From: Pictodentalium vernedei
Taxonomy: Eukaryota > Mollusca > Scaphopoda > Dentaliida > Dentaliidae
Assembly (NCBI GenBank): GCA_031216915.1
Contig: CM062297.1
Span: forward strand, 175,388,356 to 175,452,355
Direction of reading: 5' to 3'
DNA: 64,000 nt
The position numbers were made by a program, and so were the translations under genes. Positions 31,661-43,346 of the stretch are shown piece after piece. Each line of letters begins with the position of its first letter. The first letter of the stretch is position 1. The notes beneath the pieces were generated by a model. The model was not told where the DNA came from. It ran no database searches and was given only the letters and a program-made list of their open reading frames with translations.

Positions 31661-32261
31661 TTGTTCGCGCCATAGCCTGGGACCAGCTTGACTTCAACGT
31701 TCACTGTCATGTGCATCGGACTTCCAAGCGCTTTAAAAATAATAGTCTTTAAACCATATATCACGCGCGTTTTATTGACAGTACCAAGTAACACAACATC
31801 CGGCGAAACTTCCGATGACGGAACATGCATAGATGTTGTTGATTGGACGACAGTTGTCTTTGGTGACGTCGGCGGGGGTACTACTGACCCAGGTTTCGAC
31901 GTTCTTGTCGTATGATGCCCTGTGTGACTTGATACTGGTGTTGCTATTTTCTTGGGTGTTGTTGTTATTCCATTGAATGTCACCGTTAATTCTGGTGCCG
32001 ACGTAACGGCTTTGGATGATGCTTGTGGGGTTGATAGATGTTGGGTGGTACTTTTTCTGGTCTTCGTAGTTTTAGTTATTTCTTTGTGTGTCGATATCTC
32101 GTTCGGTCGATGTGTTGAAGACGGATGATATTGTGTGATGTTTTCCGGTGGTTTGCTCGCCTTTGCTGACGTTGCTGCTAGCGTACTGATTCTCTGCGTG
32201 GTCGGTTGCTCCACCGTGGATGAGTGGGTAGTTGATTGTATTTCATTTTCACAGTTTTGAC
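31661..32261 (-). CDS. Mucin-like gene, Thr/Ser/Pro-rich extracellular exon
   Basis: A 601-base exon: two leading bases, 199 codons, two trailing bases. The acceptor is a T-rich tract ending 'acatttttcag' (32262-32264) and the donor is 'gtaagt' (31655-31660), both strong. The first residues are QNCENEIQSTTHSST. The next roughly 130 residues are dominated by Thr, Ser and Pro with few hydrophobics (for example 'PENITQYHPSSTHRP', 'KSTTQHLSTPQASSKA'), the signature of an O-glycosylated stalk. The last 45 residues are folded-looking ('DVVLLGTVNKTRVIYG' to 'VKLVPGYGAN'). Sequons: NIT and NKT. The two trailing bases join the G of the next exon to give Lys. It is the longest coding exon in the window and has no repeat units, unlike vertebrate gel-forming mucins. 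Confidence 0.85.
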
Positions 32262-32389
32262 CTGAAAAATGTTAAAAAAATTAGTTTGTGCCCTTACTTA
32301 AAGTAGCATCATACCCGGAAAGCGTTATTCACTACAATCGACAGCCCTGCTTATGAGTTTTTTCTTCACAAACATAAGTTATTCTATTG

Positions 32390-32515
32390 AGTAACATGGT
32401 CTGGTGTTTGCGGCTCGGAGCTTATGTTCAATCAAGACGCGAAGCGTCGAGGTTGAACATACGCTCCGAGCCGCAAACCACAGACCATGTTACCGTCAAT
32501 TCGTCACAATAAGAT
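32390..32515. repeat. Long hairpin upstream of the mucin exon
   Basis: 'aacatggtctggtgtttgcg' to 'gttcaatc' is mirrored by 'gaggttgaac' to 'cacagaccatgttac', with a centre at 'gacgcgaagcgtc' near 32442. Arms are about 55 bases. It sits about 130 bases upstream of the exon acceptor, so it would be in the transcribed intron. Confidence 0.8.
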
Positions 32516-32644
32516 ATATGTTTCAATAAGACCCTTCCCAAAGCCCAAACCCCACATCATGAAATAAACAAAACAACTTTACTACAAAACAACAAATGTA
32601 GTAAATAAACCTCTCGTGTACCCCATGGCGTCACTGAACAACAA

Positions 32645-32765
32645 AAAATCAATCACTCAGATGAAGGTAGAGGTTACTTCATCTCAGTTCAAATCATGTT
32701 CATGAGAGAGAGACAGATAACAAGTTCATGATTTGAACTGAGGTGGAGTAACCTCGACTTTTTAA
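32645..32765. repeat. Inverted repeat
   Basis: 'gaggttacttcatctcagtt' plus 'caaatcatg' is mirrored by 'catgatttgaactgaggtgg' plus 'agtaacctc'. The loop contains '(ga)n'. Arms are about 38 bases. Confidence 0.75.
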
Positions 32766-32984
32766 TAGGTGGGTTGTGAGTATACATTCATAGAATCATC
32801 ACTGGCCACGGAAAGTACATATTTATAGGCAGTATGCACGTTAAATTTCTTTCCATTGTTATCATCATTTTCAAATATGTCACTTGGTGACGTCAGACGG
32901 TAATATATGCCACTGGAGCCGTGAACCCAGAAAAAAACTAAGCGAGCTCTAGTTCAATCAGAGGGAGAGGATTTTAGTCTTATT

Positions 32985-33290
32985 GGAACATAGGTTATGA
33001 CACGAATGAGCACGGCGTACCCACTCCACTGGGGGAATATAAGTTATGATTTTGAGGCAAAATTGATAATTTTCAGTTCTTCAATAATTTTTTTTAACTG
33101 TTTTTTTTTTCGGGGAGGGGGTGTCATCTGTGGTAAAGGGTGATCAACTTAATCCTTTACTCAAACAACACGTTATCAAAATGTGTTATTGTTTTCCAAT
33201 TTGAAACTAAATCATCAAAACCGTACCATAGGCCCCTCGTCGAGCTCGTTCCGATGAGGGGTCACATGATATGGTTTTGTTGTTTTTTAT
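32985..33290. mobile_element. Two adjacent degraded family-1 TTAA MITEs
   Basis: The first (about 32985-33140) has 'aacataggttatgac' and ends 'ggtaaagggt'. The second starts TTAA-TCCTTTACTCAAAC at 33149 and keeps the palindrome 'cccctcgtcgagctcgttcc' at 33230-33260. Both lack one end. Confidence 0.55.
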
Positions 33291-33436
33291 TTAGATTTTT
33301 CAACTGCTCACTTTGTAAATTACATGATCGGGTCTGTCCCGATCAGTTAAGTAAATGGTTAGCTTGTCTTCATTCGAAAACCTCATCGTTCGAATGCATA
33401 ACATTAATTCTGTTTTTGTTCTGTAAAACAAAACAT

Positions 33437-33810
33437 TAGATGTCACACTTTCAACACTTCATTTAATGGACAGGGCAAAATAATATTGATTTTTTAGTGA
33501 AATGAACCCCTTCCCACAAGCGAAGGTAGACTCGGCATCGTGGTTTTGTTGTGTTGACGACCAACCAACCCATACAAATATTTTCAAGCATAACACAACG
33601 ATGTTCCAGCTGGAAGAGGTTGGGAGTGGAGGGGGACGTGGTCCCTAAAAAGGAATGAAAATAGTCTGCTAGTAGCAGTGTCGAGTGTCTACTAATACTA
33701 TTTTGTCCATATACAGCATAAGTCAAAATGAGTTGAAGAATAACCACGACCGGTATAAAATATAGATGAATATTTCCGATACTAATAACACAAGTATCGG
33801 ACATAAAAAT
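33437..33810 (-). repeat. Left arm of a large inverted pair
   Basis: It is mirrored by 35997-36445: for example 'aacacttcatttaatggaca', 'ccatacaaatattttcaagc' and 'tcaaaatgagttgaagaata' each recur in reverse complement there. Divergence and indels are visible. The minus-strand frame 33463-33804 is spurious over this repeat. Confidence 0.75.
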
Positions 33811-35996
33811 ATATAAATTCTTCTATTGACTATTTTCTCCTTCAACTCAAACTTACATGTCACACAGTGGAAGCTGTCTTGTTATTACAAATAACACCCA
33901 CGAAGTGGAAGGTCCACGCAGGGCCTGGAAAAGGAAATTCGGACCCGGGTTAATTCAAAACTGTCGGGATATTGCACAGATGATAAAGGCATCTGCAGCG
34001 AGTGCCGGAGAGACGAGATCGATCACAGAGTGGTTGGGGGGAGGGGGGGGGGGGCGGCGTTTCTCCACAACAAAATTTTTAAATCAGTTATTAAATGGAG
34101 TCCTCTGGCGGCTTTTGGGATAAAAAATCACGTTATTCTTGGCCGTCAAAATGACGTTTTAGCAGCATGTTTCAAATTTCCAAGTTTATCAATGAGTATC
34201 CAATGACCTACCTACCGCCCATAGCTATATTGACTGCACAATTCTTGAAGTGATAACTTGGTTCCGCCGAGTTGATTTAATAAAGTTATTACTTCAAGAA
34301 TCATGCAGTCCAGAATTACAGCCATTGGTCAAGTGCATAGCTTCATTCACTATACAGCCCCCTTCTTGACTGTTGGCACAGGAGTCAGAACCTTGGGGGA
34401 AGGGGACAAAGTCAAACATGGCCTGAAAACCCGTATTTTTCGTTTTCTTTGTTTTGGAACGCCCTTTGAAAGGACGTTCCAAACCCAACAAATTGAAATA
34501 CAGTCTTTCGGGTCATGTTTGGACAAGAGGGTGTGCAGGCGAAACCAAGATCCTTGACTCCAGGGCCAACCGTCCCCCCCCCCCCTCAAGTTCCAGGCTC
34601 TGGGAGTTACTACCCTGGGCCCCACCCTCTCCGCGACCCCGGATACATGACCAAAATGTGCATACATCGATATTGTATTACAGAACACACAGGGTGATTT
34701 TGTACTTCTTCTCTAAGTAGGTGGATATACATATATTTTCAACATATTCTTGACAGTTTGTAGAAAGTTTGGGACTCAACAAGCTAATCTGTAATTTATG
34801 GACCACCAGATAATTAACTTATCAGTGCTCCTTAAACTGCAGATTTGCTTTGTGAGTTACAAGTTTTTACTGGCTGTCAGGTATGGTCAGTGGTTGATGC
34901 CCATGTGCATTGTTTTGCATAAGCAAAATTCCAGACAGCGGACCTCCGAGTGGAATTCAGAAATCACTTGACTTACAGTACGAGTCGAAATACGTCGTAC
35001 AATAACCACTCTAAACTACTAGTATACATTTTCAACTACACCAGCAACACAAGAACCTGACATCATTTTCGAGAAAGCTCTCACAGAATTCGGGTTCTTG
35101 TGCCATTGGTGTAATGGCAGTGGGCTACTTTGTTCATTGCGGTTATGCTACAACTTATTTTGATTTATACAGTATTTGTAGACTTGAACATATGCTTCTA
35201 CCTTGTACCGTGCATTTATAGCCATAAGAAGTCTTTTTTCCAGACATTTCATACTTGGCTATTATATAAATTATTGTTCATTTACAGATAAGTTCTATTA
35301 AAAATTATTCGATTGTAGCCATAGCCACATTTCAATATTTCGTGATTATAAAAAAGGAAGTTTTGACTTGCTGAAATAATCTACAATTGTAGTACTCTGA
35401 TCACAAAAAAGCAGTATAATACATTTTGTTCTTTACTTTTAAACCTTCACCCACAGATAATTAAAAAATTGAAACTGGAATTTTAACTTTAATTTTTTCA
35501 AATTTAAACAAAAAGCCTCGAGCAAATCGAATCATGTGATCCTCAGAGGAACAATCTTGTTCTTATGATAGATCACATTGTGTGTCTTGTACAAAACTTT
35601 TAAAAAAAAACAGTTTTACCTGCTAATTCATGAATTATGTGTGAAGTTGCAGTCAATTTGTTAATTAAGGGTTAGGTAGTGAGGTGTGTGGATTATGGAG
35701 ATTCTTATCAATCCATTTTCCAATGTTTGAAAAAAAAGGAATTAACAGTACCAAAACGGTAAATTCCCACCACTCATGGGTATGGCTTTTGGCATATCAA
35801 AACTACGTCAACCAAAAAAATTAGTTTTCCTGAAATAATATTCGTTTGTGGACATTATAAATTGCATTTTGAATTTATATGCTTTGGAAAATATAATGCG
35901 ATAGGAATTCCAATGCAATTAACCCTCTTAAATGCTGTGTATAAACCCAATACATGAAAAATAAGGTTACAGCATACATGTACATGTACATGTATT
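33811..35996. other. Spacer of the large inverted pair
   Basis: It includes a hairpin around 34243-34305 ('tcttgaagtgataact' and mirror), a diverged inverted repeat at about 34370-34590 centred on 'acgccctttgaaaggacgt', and a smaller one near 35050-35115. No coding region or transposase was recognised. Poly-G and poly-C runs lie at about 34037-34053 and 34575-34587. Confidence 0.5.
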
Positions 35997-36660
35997 TTTA
36001 TGTCCGATTCTTGTGTTATTAGTTTAGGAAACATTACATCTACAGCTTATACCGGTTGTGGTTATTCTTCAACTCATTTTGACTTGTACTGTATATGGAC
36101 AAAATATTATTAGTAGACACGCGACATGCTACTAGCAGACGATTTTCATTCACTTTTTAGGGACCACGCCCCCTCCACCCCAACCTCTTTCAGCTGGAAC
36201 ATCTGTGTGTTATGCTTGAAAATATTTGTATGGGTTGGTTGTTTGGATACCCAGGGTTTGCATTTTCACTCACGCAGACATTTTGTGTCATTTCAGTGAA
36301 AAATCTACAGTTTTGTCACTCGTCAACAAAACAAAACCATGATGTCGAGTCCACCTTCGCTTGTGGGAAGGAGTTCATTGCGGTATTCATTTCACTAAAA
36401 AATCAATATTATTTTGCCCTGTCCATTAAATGAAGTGTTGAAAGTGTGTTATTTTTTCTCTCTTTATTAGTATTAAATCGAAAATGCACATTTTCTCGTT
36501 TCAAGCGAAACATTTTGGTTGTTTCTATTGCATGTATGACAGTCTTGACAGATTGCCTGATCGAATTGTTTACCCGAAGCTACCTCTGATCTTGCATATC
36601 ATTAACGTCAAAGATGGCTAATCGGCAATGGGCTTATTGCTTGCGATATATGGTTTCATA
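35997..36660 (+). repeat. Right arm of the inverted pair plus flank shared with 60.2 kb
   Basis: 35997-36445 mirrors 33437-33810. The flank from 'gaagtgttgaaagtgtg' (about 36432) to about 36650 recurs directly at 60162-60370 ('ttattagtattaaatcgaaa', 'catgtatgacagtctt', 'cttgcatatcattaacgt'). This implies that a longer repeat family covers both. Confidence 0.7.
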
Positions 36661-36904
36661 TTGTTCGACCGATTTATTTTATTCGCCTCGTGATGGCAGA
36701 CACAAAATAAACAAAAAAAGCCAATAGTGGAGTCGTTGAAAAAGTTCTTGAAAGCAAATGGATTTTGACAATCAAAACTTCAATCGTTTTCTGTTATTTA
36801 TAGATTTGTTTACTGTTTTTTCACACACATACTTACTTAATAAATAAAATAACTGATAGTCAGCAAGTCAGAATTAATGAATTGATAAAACATTGGCAGT
36901 AACC

Positions 36905-37210
36905 GATTCTTACTCCTTTGATGGATGGCCGTCTGAGCGATCGATTCGGACTCCCTCGTTGTGTCCCTGGGCAAGGCACTTAACCCCGATTGTCCACATG
37001 GGGGCACGACGACGTCGTGTACAAAGGCATACTGCACGTCGATGGTGCGCATGCCTTCAATCAATCTAACCCTACCTGCCCTGCAGTGTGGAGTTACGAT
37101 GCTGGGGAGCTGGCAGCTGCTCGGTGGTTCTCTCCGGGTACTCAGGCTTCCTTCACCCGTAAAACTGTCACCGACACGATATGACCTTGGCGGTTCAAGT
37201 GTCGTTAAAC
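36905..37210 (+). repeat. SINE, 5S-rRNA-like head (shortened)
   Basis: The head 'gatggatggccgtctgagcg' aligns with the GGATGGGTGACCGT segment of the 5S-like heads at 42.2 and 46.7 kb. The standard body follows ('ccctgggcaaggcacttaac', 'gcatactgcacgtcgatggt') and the tail 'gtgtcgttaaaccttattaa' runs into a long (AAAT)n tract. Confidence 0.7.
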
Positions 37211-37357
<147 letters not shown>

Positions 37358-37605
37358 GACATTTTCCACAACCAGGGTCACACCGTGGCGGACGAGTGGA
37401 GGAAGCTGGAGTACACAGAGAGAAAGAGCGAACAGCAGCAACACTGTCAGACTCTCCAACTTATTAACTCTGCACAAGCAGAGTTAGCAGCAGCTGAAGA
37501 CAAATGCACCATCGGCGTGCATTACGCCTTAGTACACAGCGCCACCGTGCCCACACGTGGGAAATTAAGATTACATGCCCTGCCCAATGACGCAACGTAG
37601 TTGTT
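37358..37605 (-). repeat. SINE, minus strand, tail-to-tail partner
   Basis: 'gacattttccacaaccaggg' near the tail, then 'gtggaggaagctggagtaca' and 'gcgccaccgtgcccacacgt' match the SINE body in reverse. The head end merges into a family-1 MITE fragment. Confidence 0.7.
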
Positions 37606-37611
37606 ATCGCT

Positions 37612-37773
37612 GGCAGACACTTGCAAACAAAATTCTTGAATAACTATTTTTTTTATTTTTGGTGTCAAAAACATAGCTAATGATATGTTTCATCAGCTAT
37701 TTTTGGGGACAAGAAAAATGAAAAAAATAATGATGATTGAAGGGTAATTTTTGTGAATAACGTTGGCCGGTTT
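37612..37773. mobile_element. Family-1 TTAA MITE fragment between SINEs
   Basis: 'gcagacacttgcaaacaaaa' and 'aataacgttggccggttt' are the two subterminal regions of the family. The palindrome is reduced to 'aacatagctaatgatatgtt...catcagctattttt'. The ends are replaced by SINE sequence. Confidence 0.6.
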
Positions 37774-38140
37774 ATTTATTTATTTATTGGTGTATAAGGT
37801 CAGATATTTCTTCACAATGACTAATCATGACTACGACAGTTTTACGGGTGGAGGAAGCCGGAGTACCCGGAGAGGACCACCGAGCAACGGCGAGCAAATG
37901 TCAGCTCCCCAACATACTAACTCCACACAAGCAGGGTTAGCATTGGTTGAAGACAAATGCACCACTGACGTGCAGTACGCCTTAGTACACAGCGCCATCG
38001 TGCCCTCACGTGGGAAATTGAGATTACATGCCTAGCCCAAGAGCGTATCGTAGTTACCGCTGGTAGAGACCGAACCGTCGACCTTTCGGTGTAAAGTCCA
38101 ACGCTCTGACCCCTGATCCACCAAGCTCCCATCCGATTGA
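37774..38140 (-). repeat. SINE, tRNA-headed, minus strand
   Basis: Tail (TTTA)n-TTGGTGTATAAGGTC at the left, body 'gttttacgggtggaggaagc', and head at 38050-38130 where the minus strand reads A-box- and B-box-like text ('ggtcagagcgttggac', 'ggttcggtc'). Confidence 0.75.
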
Positions 38141-38319
38141 TGTTTGAGCGTGAATGCAATGTTTCGATACAAAACAGTGCTATGCGAGAAAGTAAAGAGA
38201 CTGCCGCAGGTGCTCTATTTGTCTTTGGAAACTCAAGCTTTATTCAGATGATTTACGTTTAATCACGATATGAATACAAAATATGGTTGGGGAGGAGTAC
38301 GTGGGCTGGGGGTCGGTGA

Positions 38320-38766
38320 CAATTGTTGGAGTTATCCCTGTGTTTCACTGGCGCATGCAACGCTCGTGAAATACTTGAGGGTCTTCAGCTCGGATCGTTG
38401 AATTCTAATTCCCATGCTCAACCCTCGTTGTGCTTCACCCTCGTTGTGTTCTGTCTTGTCTCATTATATTATCACCGACCCGGGACGATCCACGCTGTGT
38501 CCTTGGGCAGAGCATTTTATCCAGGTTGCCTGCATGGGGCACGATGACGCTGTGTACAAAGGCGTACCGCACGTCGATGGTGCACATGTCTTCAACCGAT
38601 GTAACCCTGCCTGAGCGGAGCTTGAACAGAGTTAGAATGTTGAGGAGCTGACAGTTGCTCGTCGATGCTCGGTGGTTCTCTCCAGCTTCCTCCACCCGTA
38701 AAACTGTCAGGGTCGCGATTAGCCATTGTGCAAAAGTATGTGACCTTAAACCCCCAATAAATAAAT
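38320..38766 (+). repeat. SINE, plus strand
   Basis: Body 'ccttgggcagagcattttat', 'gtaccgcacgtcgatggtgc', 'gatgctcggtggttctctcc' and tail 'taaacccccaataaataaat'. The head region (38390-38480) is rearranged and contains a duplicated 'cctcgttgtg' block. Confidence 0.75.
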
Positions 38767-38849
38767 AATATCACCGACCGGTTCATTTACGTCTGCTTCT
38801 ATATGTTCACGTTAGCTCCGGTATACAGTAAAGTTGTTTTTGATAATTT

Positions 38850-38935
38850 AACAGTTATTACTTGGTTAGCTTCATTCGGCAGAGATATCAGCCGATATGG
38901 AACTAACCAAGTACATGTAATAACCTCTTTACGTA
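38850..38935. repeat. Inverted repeat
   Basis: 'gttattacttggttagcttc' and 'gaactaaccaagtacatgta' plus 'ataac' are mirrored around 'cggcagagatatcagccg'. Arms are about 30 bases with mismatches. Confidence 0.6.
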
Positions 38936-39090
38936 TTAAACAAAAACAAGTAATTACAAAATGTTCTCAGATCTGTTAAAGTTTTATATCAGTGTAATTG
39001 TTTCTCATTCTTTTCACAAAGTCGGAAGTTTCCTTTTCTCCCACTTCTACTTTAGCTATCGGAATGTCTGTGTTTCCCTAGCGACGTTCG

Positions 39091-39937
39091 TTAAACCCTT
39101 TACCTAATATGAAAAACAGACGACACTTGTAAACAAAATTCTTGAATATATAATTTTTTTCATTTTTTGTCTCAAAAACATAGGTTATGACACCTCATTG
39201 GAACGAGCTCGTTCCAATGAGGGGTCATAACCTATGTTTTTGAGATAAAAAATGAAAAAAAGAATGAAAATTAACCCTTTAGACTTTAATTATCTTGACG
39301 TTCAAACGTCTCTGCGAATTCAGTTTCTTGAACGTTTTTTTAAAATGCGACGTCAAACATTGGAAAGTATAAATAACAAGATATTTTTCACTTTAGTGAT
39401 CAACTGGTTGAGGGCTAGATTATTTTTGGTGGTCTGAATTTGTTACTGGAAACTTGTTTTCTTACAAATTATTGGAGAGTGCATGTGTGCACTCTCCAAT
39501 AATGTGTAATAAAACAAATTTATATAAACAAATATTATTTGTGTTTGACTGAATATAAAATATAAGCAAGAAAAGTGTTGACTTTTGTTCTGGTATCCTC
39601 ATTTTTTGAAAGCCTTGATAGTGGCTTCTAGCTCTCAACCAGTTAAGACGTCTTGCCAGGAGGATTATATTAGTATTATAAGATGCGATAACATTTGGCT
39701 TGATGGGTGTCACTGAGCTCTATTCGGGAGATAATAGGAATTGAGGTTAAAACTTTAAAAAATCGAAAAATAATAACAAAACAAATGACCACAAAGTTTC
39801 AACACGCTGTTTGATTTCATACTACATAAGACGTACAACAGTATCAAAGGGTTAATTGGCGATTTTTTGTGAATAGCGCGGCCGGTTTTGGCCGTTACGT
39901 TCAACGGTTGGATAAAGGTATAACTGAATTTTCTCTT
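39091..39937. mobile_element. Family-1 TTAA MITE split by a nested TTAA element
   Basis: The left part 39091-39274 has the TTAA(A)CCCTTTACC end and a perfect hairpin centred on 'ggaacgagctcgttcc' near 39208. The right part 39852-39937 resumes with 'ttggcgattttttgtgaata' and 'ccggttttggccgttacgtt'. Between them lies 39275-39851, inserted at the TTAA inside the family's 'aattaattggcg' text with TTAA on both sides. Confidence 0.85.
39275..39851. mobile_element. Nested TTAA element (family 4), copy 1
   Basis: 577 bp, ends CCCTTTAGACTTTAATTATC and (minus strand) CCCTTTGATACTG, flanked by TTAA at 39271-39274 and 39852-39855. The centre has 'attggagagtgcatgtgtgc' hairpin text at 39471-39503. A reverse-complement copy lies at 42751-43319. 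No transposase frame. Confidence 0.85.
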
Positions 39938-40034
39938 CTCCCACTTCTAGGAATCCCCGCTGACGACTCTGAATTTTACTTTGCTTTGAATTTTCTGTAC
40001 AACCCTCTTCTTTCTTCTCTTTCATCCATCCATT

Positions 40035-40275
40035 CCTTACTTGAAAAGCAGACGACACTTGCAAAAAAAATTCCTGAATAACTAAATTTTTTCATTTTTT
40101 GTCTCAAAAACATAGGTTATGACCCCTCGTTGGAACGAGCTCGACGAGCTCGTTCCAACGAGGGGTCATAACCTATGTTTTTTGAGACAAAAAATGAAAA
40201 TATTTTGAAAATTAATTGGCGATTTTTGAGAATAGCGCTGGCCGGTTTTGGCTGTTACGTTGGGTAAAGGGTTAA
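40035..40275. mobile_element. Family-1 TTAA MITE
   Basis: The hairpin of about 50-bp arms at about 40090-40195 is nearly perfect (one T insertion). The right end 'gggtaaaggg' precedes TTAA at 40272-40275. The left terminal 20 bases are replaced by unrelated sequence. Confidence 0.85.
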
Positions 40276-40299
40276 TTCCTCACCACACAAAAATCACAC

Positions 40300-41830
40300 A
40301 ACTCCATTATGCCTGGCAAGTCTAATTTTGCTGATTGTGTTCAATGAATAACTGTGAACATTTAATGTAAACACAGTGCTTGCGACGATGAACGCCTCGG
40401 GAAGTGGGGGGGGGGGGAGGTGGGGGGGGGGCAACACTAGCCTGATTCTTATCGGCCGAGATCATCATCGTATCAATCGAGTTGAAATCATATATGCCGT
40501 GCTTGATAACGGGAAATTCTGGGAAAGAAAATCATATCTAACATATTTACTATGCGCTAAACAAAGAAATCGTATCCCCTACTGTTAAGATATAAAATTT
40601 TCATTTTTACGATATCAATAAAATTGACGGCTTTCAAAGCATCACTTCAAGGTGAATACGAGTCAACTTATCATTGGAAATGATCAATTCGTTCTAAAAA
40701 CGTATAACGAAAAAACAAATCTAGCGTTGTTGAGTGGACAACGATCATTTCCAGCGATAATTCAACACGCATTCAGATTGAATTGTTGCATGAAACCCGC
40801 CAGTTGAATCAGATCTCAAGACGCTACCTGTTCCGAGTATCGATCAAATCACATCCGTTGATCAATGCGCATTAGCTGTTTGCTTCAATGCATCAATTCA
40901 AGGATACAACGAGTAGAAATGTCTATAGGAATTATTAGATTCTTTTAAAAGGCGTATAATAAAAAGAAAATCTTGCGTTTTTGAGTAGATATTGAAAGTG
41001 ATCTCACTCGTGACCGCGACAAATGGGTTTTTTTTCGTTCGTGCAAGCGCTCGCGAAAAATAAACTTTTGTCTCGGTCACGAGTGAGACAATTTTCGGTA
41101 TCCACTCAAAAATATTAGCTATCCTCTATATATAAATGGACGCTGCTAGAAGTTCTGATGGTGGCCGACATGGACATAAACATGCCGAGGGCCGCGTTGG
41201 CGGAAAGTCTGCCAGTGGACATCTGCGCGCATATATAAGTTTGTATTCACATGTGCTTTACCCACACAGGGTGAATTCATACCAGGAAGTCGGTGTCTTT
41301 ATCACCTCAAAAACTCAAGTCTCAGAACAGCTAACTCTGGTCTATATGCACTGTACACAAATCAAATGTACGTTGCATACTGCACACTCCTTCTGGCTGG
41401 TATGTCACAGTATTTTCAGTTTATTTTGTTTGACAATTTACGCTGACATAATTGTTCTGCTTTATTCCCACAAAGTAAACACTGCTAACTAGACTGCCCT
41501 TTTTTCGTCCTTGAAATTAACTTGTGGAGTGCTAAATTATATTTTTGGTCATCAAAAGTTCTTGACATGTCTTTGCCTTGTTAACATTTATGGGAGAGCA
41601 GGCCCCCATAAATTGTAGCAAGGCAAATCCTGCACATCATATTAAAACCCAAACATGGGTTTCCAGAACTCTACCAGTTAACGACAAAAACTATGGTGCA
41701 CAGCTCGAGTGCAAACTGTTACCCGAATTTGTTTAAACAGTCTAATCTCTTCTTATTAACAGGCTAATGCGTAATCAGTTACTATATGAAAATTTACATC
41801 TCTCGTAGCGCAGTGTCGATGGATGGGGGC
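40300..41830. other. Intron with inverted repeats, no gene
   Basis: An inverted repeat at about 40940-41110 ('gatctcactcgtgacc...' mirrored by 'ggtcacgagtgagaca') shares 'cgctcgcgaaaaataaa' wording with the one at 11911-12190. A diverged relative lies at about 40610-40770. A plus-strand frame at 41136-41492 is unrecognised. Poly-G tracts are at 40405-40432. Confidence 0.5.
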
Positions 41831-41833
41831 CGG

Positions 41834-41840
41834 GGTGCAT

Positions 41841-41875
<35 letters not shown>

Positions 41876-42215
41876 TGTAATTATTTATTTACTGGTGTTT
41901 AAGGTCACATACTTATGCACAATGGCTAATTATGACCGTGACAGTTTTATGGGTGGAGGAAGCCGGAGTACCCGGAGAGAACCATCGAGCAACGACGAGC
42001 AGCTGCCAGCTCCCCAGGGTTAGATTGGTTGAAGACATGCGCACCATCGACGTGCAGTACGTCTTAGTACACAGGGTCATCGTGCCCCCATGTGGACAAT
42101 CGGGGTTAAGTGCCTTGCCCAAGGACACAACGCGGGAGTCCGAATCGGTCGCTCACACGGTCACCCATCCGAGGACTAACCGGGCTCGACGTTGCTTAAC
42201 TTCGAGGTGCATTTA
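41834..42215 (-). repeat. SINE, 5S-rRNA-like head, minus strand
   Basis: (TTTA)n tail at 41841-41890, standard body, and a head at 42125-42205. On the minus strand the head reads 'gaagttaagcaacgtcgagc', then 'ccggttagtcctcggatggg' and 'tgaccg'. These match the order and wording of the internal 5S rRNA region. Flanking duplication GGTGCATTTA (41834-41843 and 42206-42215). Confidence 0.85.
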
Positions 42216-42750
42216 GAAGGCTTCAGAAGATGTCACTTTTTTGCAAGTGATACAATCAAACTGGAATTGAATTTTCACAACAATGTCAGTGCATTTCACT
42301 AATGGGTTGAAGCAAAGGTAAACGTCCAAACAAAACTTCAAACTATATATAAACTGTTGTGTCTCTTTAGCTGCAGGTACTCACAGCTGTACTTTATACC
42401 TCGACTCAACTGTTGAAAATGACTGAAAAACGCTATGCTGCTATGCGGTACACCATCGGAGAGGATGCCCGGAGTCGCCTCACTATTGTGTCACACATGA
42501 GCATAGCATCCAAGGAACGAACTGTTGTTTGGCAGCCACACAGACTATTTTGCTCAATAAACTGATTAAAATAAGTAAATCGGTGAGGTATCATAACTCG
42601 GTGTGTGTAATAACTCGTGTGTTATCAGAAGAAATAGCTTAGACATTGTACTCGCCGTGGTGGGGAAGACTCAGGTATAGAATACGAAAGGCGGATAATT
42701 GCCTAGTCACATCGGTGTGGAGACCGGAGACAATTTACTGCTTTCGTAGA
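42216..42750. other. Intron, no confident feature
   Basis: No exon or shared repeat was recognised between the SINE and the family-4 element. Confidence 0.4.
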
Positions 42751-43319
42751 TTAACCCTTTGATACTGCTATACGTCTTATGACGTTCGAAATCAAAAAGC
42801 GCATTGATACCCTTGTGGTCATTTGTTTTGCTATTATTTTTCGATTTTTTAAAGTTTTCACCTCAATTCCTATTTCCTCCCGAATAGTGCTCACTGATAA
42901 CCGTTGAGCCAAATGTTATCGCAGCTTAAAATACTTATATACACCTGCTGTCAAGACTTCTTAACTGGTTGAGAGCTGGGAGCCACTATCAGGGTTTTCA
43001 AAAAATTAGGATACCAGAGCAAAGACCAACACTTTCCTTACAGTCAAACACAAATAATAGTTTGTCTATATAAATTTGTTTTATTACAAATTATTGGAGA
43101 GTGCCTGTGGGCACTCTCCAATAATTTTTAATAAAACAAGTTTTGAATAACAAATTCAGGCCACCAAAAATAATCTAGGCCTCAACCAGATAACACTAAT
43201 GAAAAAAAAAATCTTGTTATTTGTACTGTCCCACGTTTGACGTCGCATTTTGAAAAACGTTCAAGAAACTGAATTCCCAGTGACGTTTGAACGTCAGGAT
43301 AATTAAAGTCTCAAAGGGT
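42751..43319. mobile_element. TTAA element (family 4), copy 2
   Basis: TTAA-CCCTTTGATACTGCTATACG at 42751. It reads as the reverse complement of 39275-39851 across its length, including 'attattggagagtgcctgtg' at 43089-43108. The right terminal target is changed to TCAG after AAAGGG. It ends about 28 bases before the putative donor of the next feature. Confidence 0.8.
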
Positions 43320-43346
43320 CAGGATACAAAGAAACACCAAGTTAAC

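Noticed and set aside
31688-31915. Plus-strand frame over the mucin exon
   Set aside because: It is the antisense shadow of the Thr/Ser/Pro-rich minus-strand exon.
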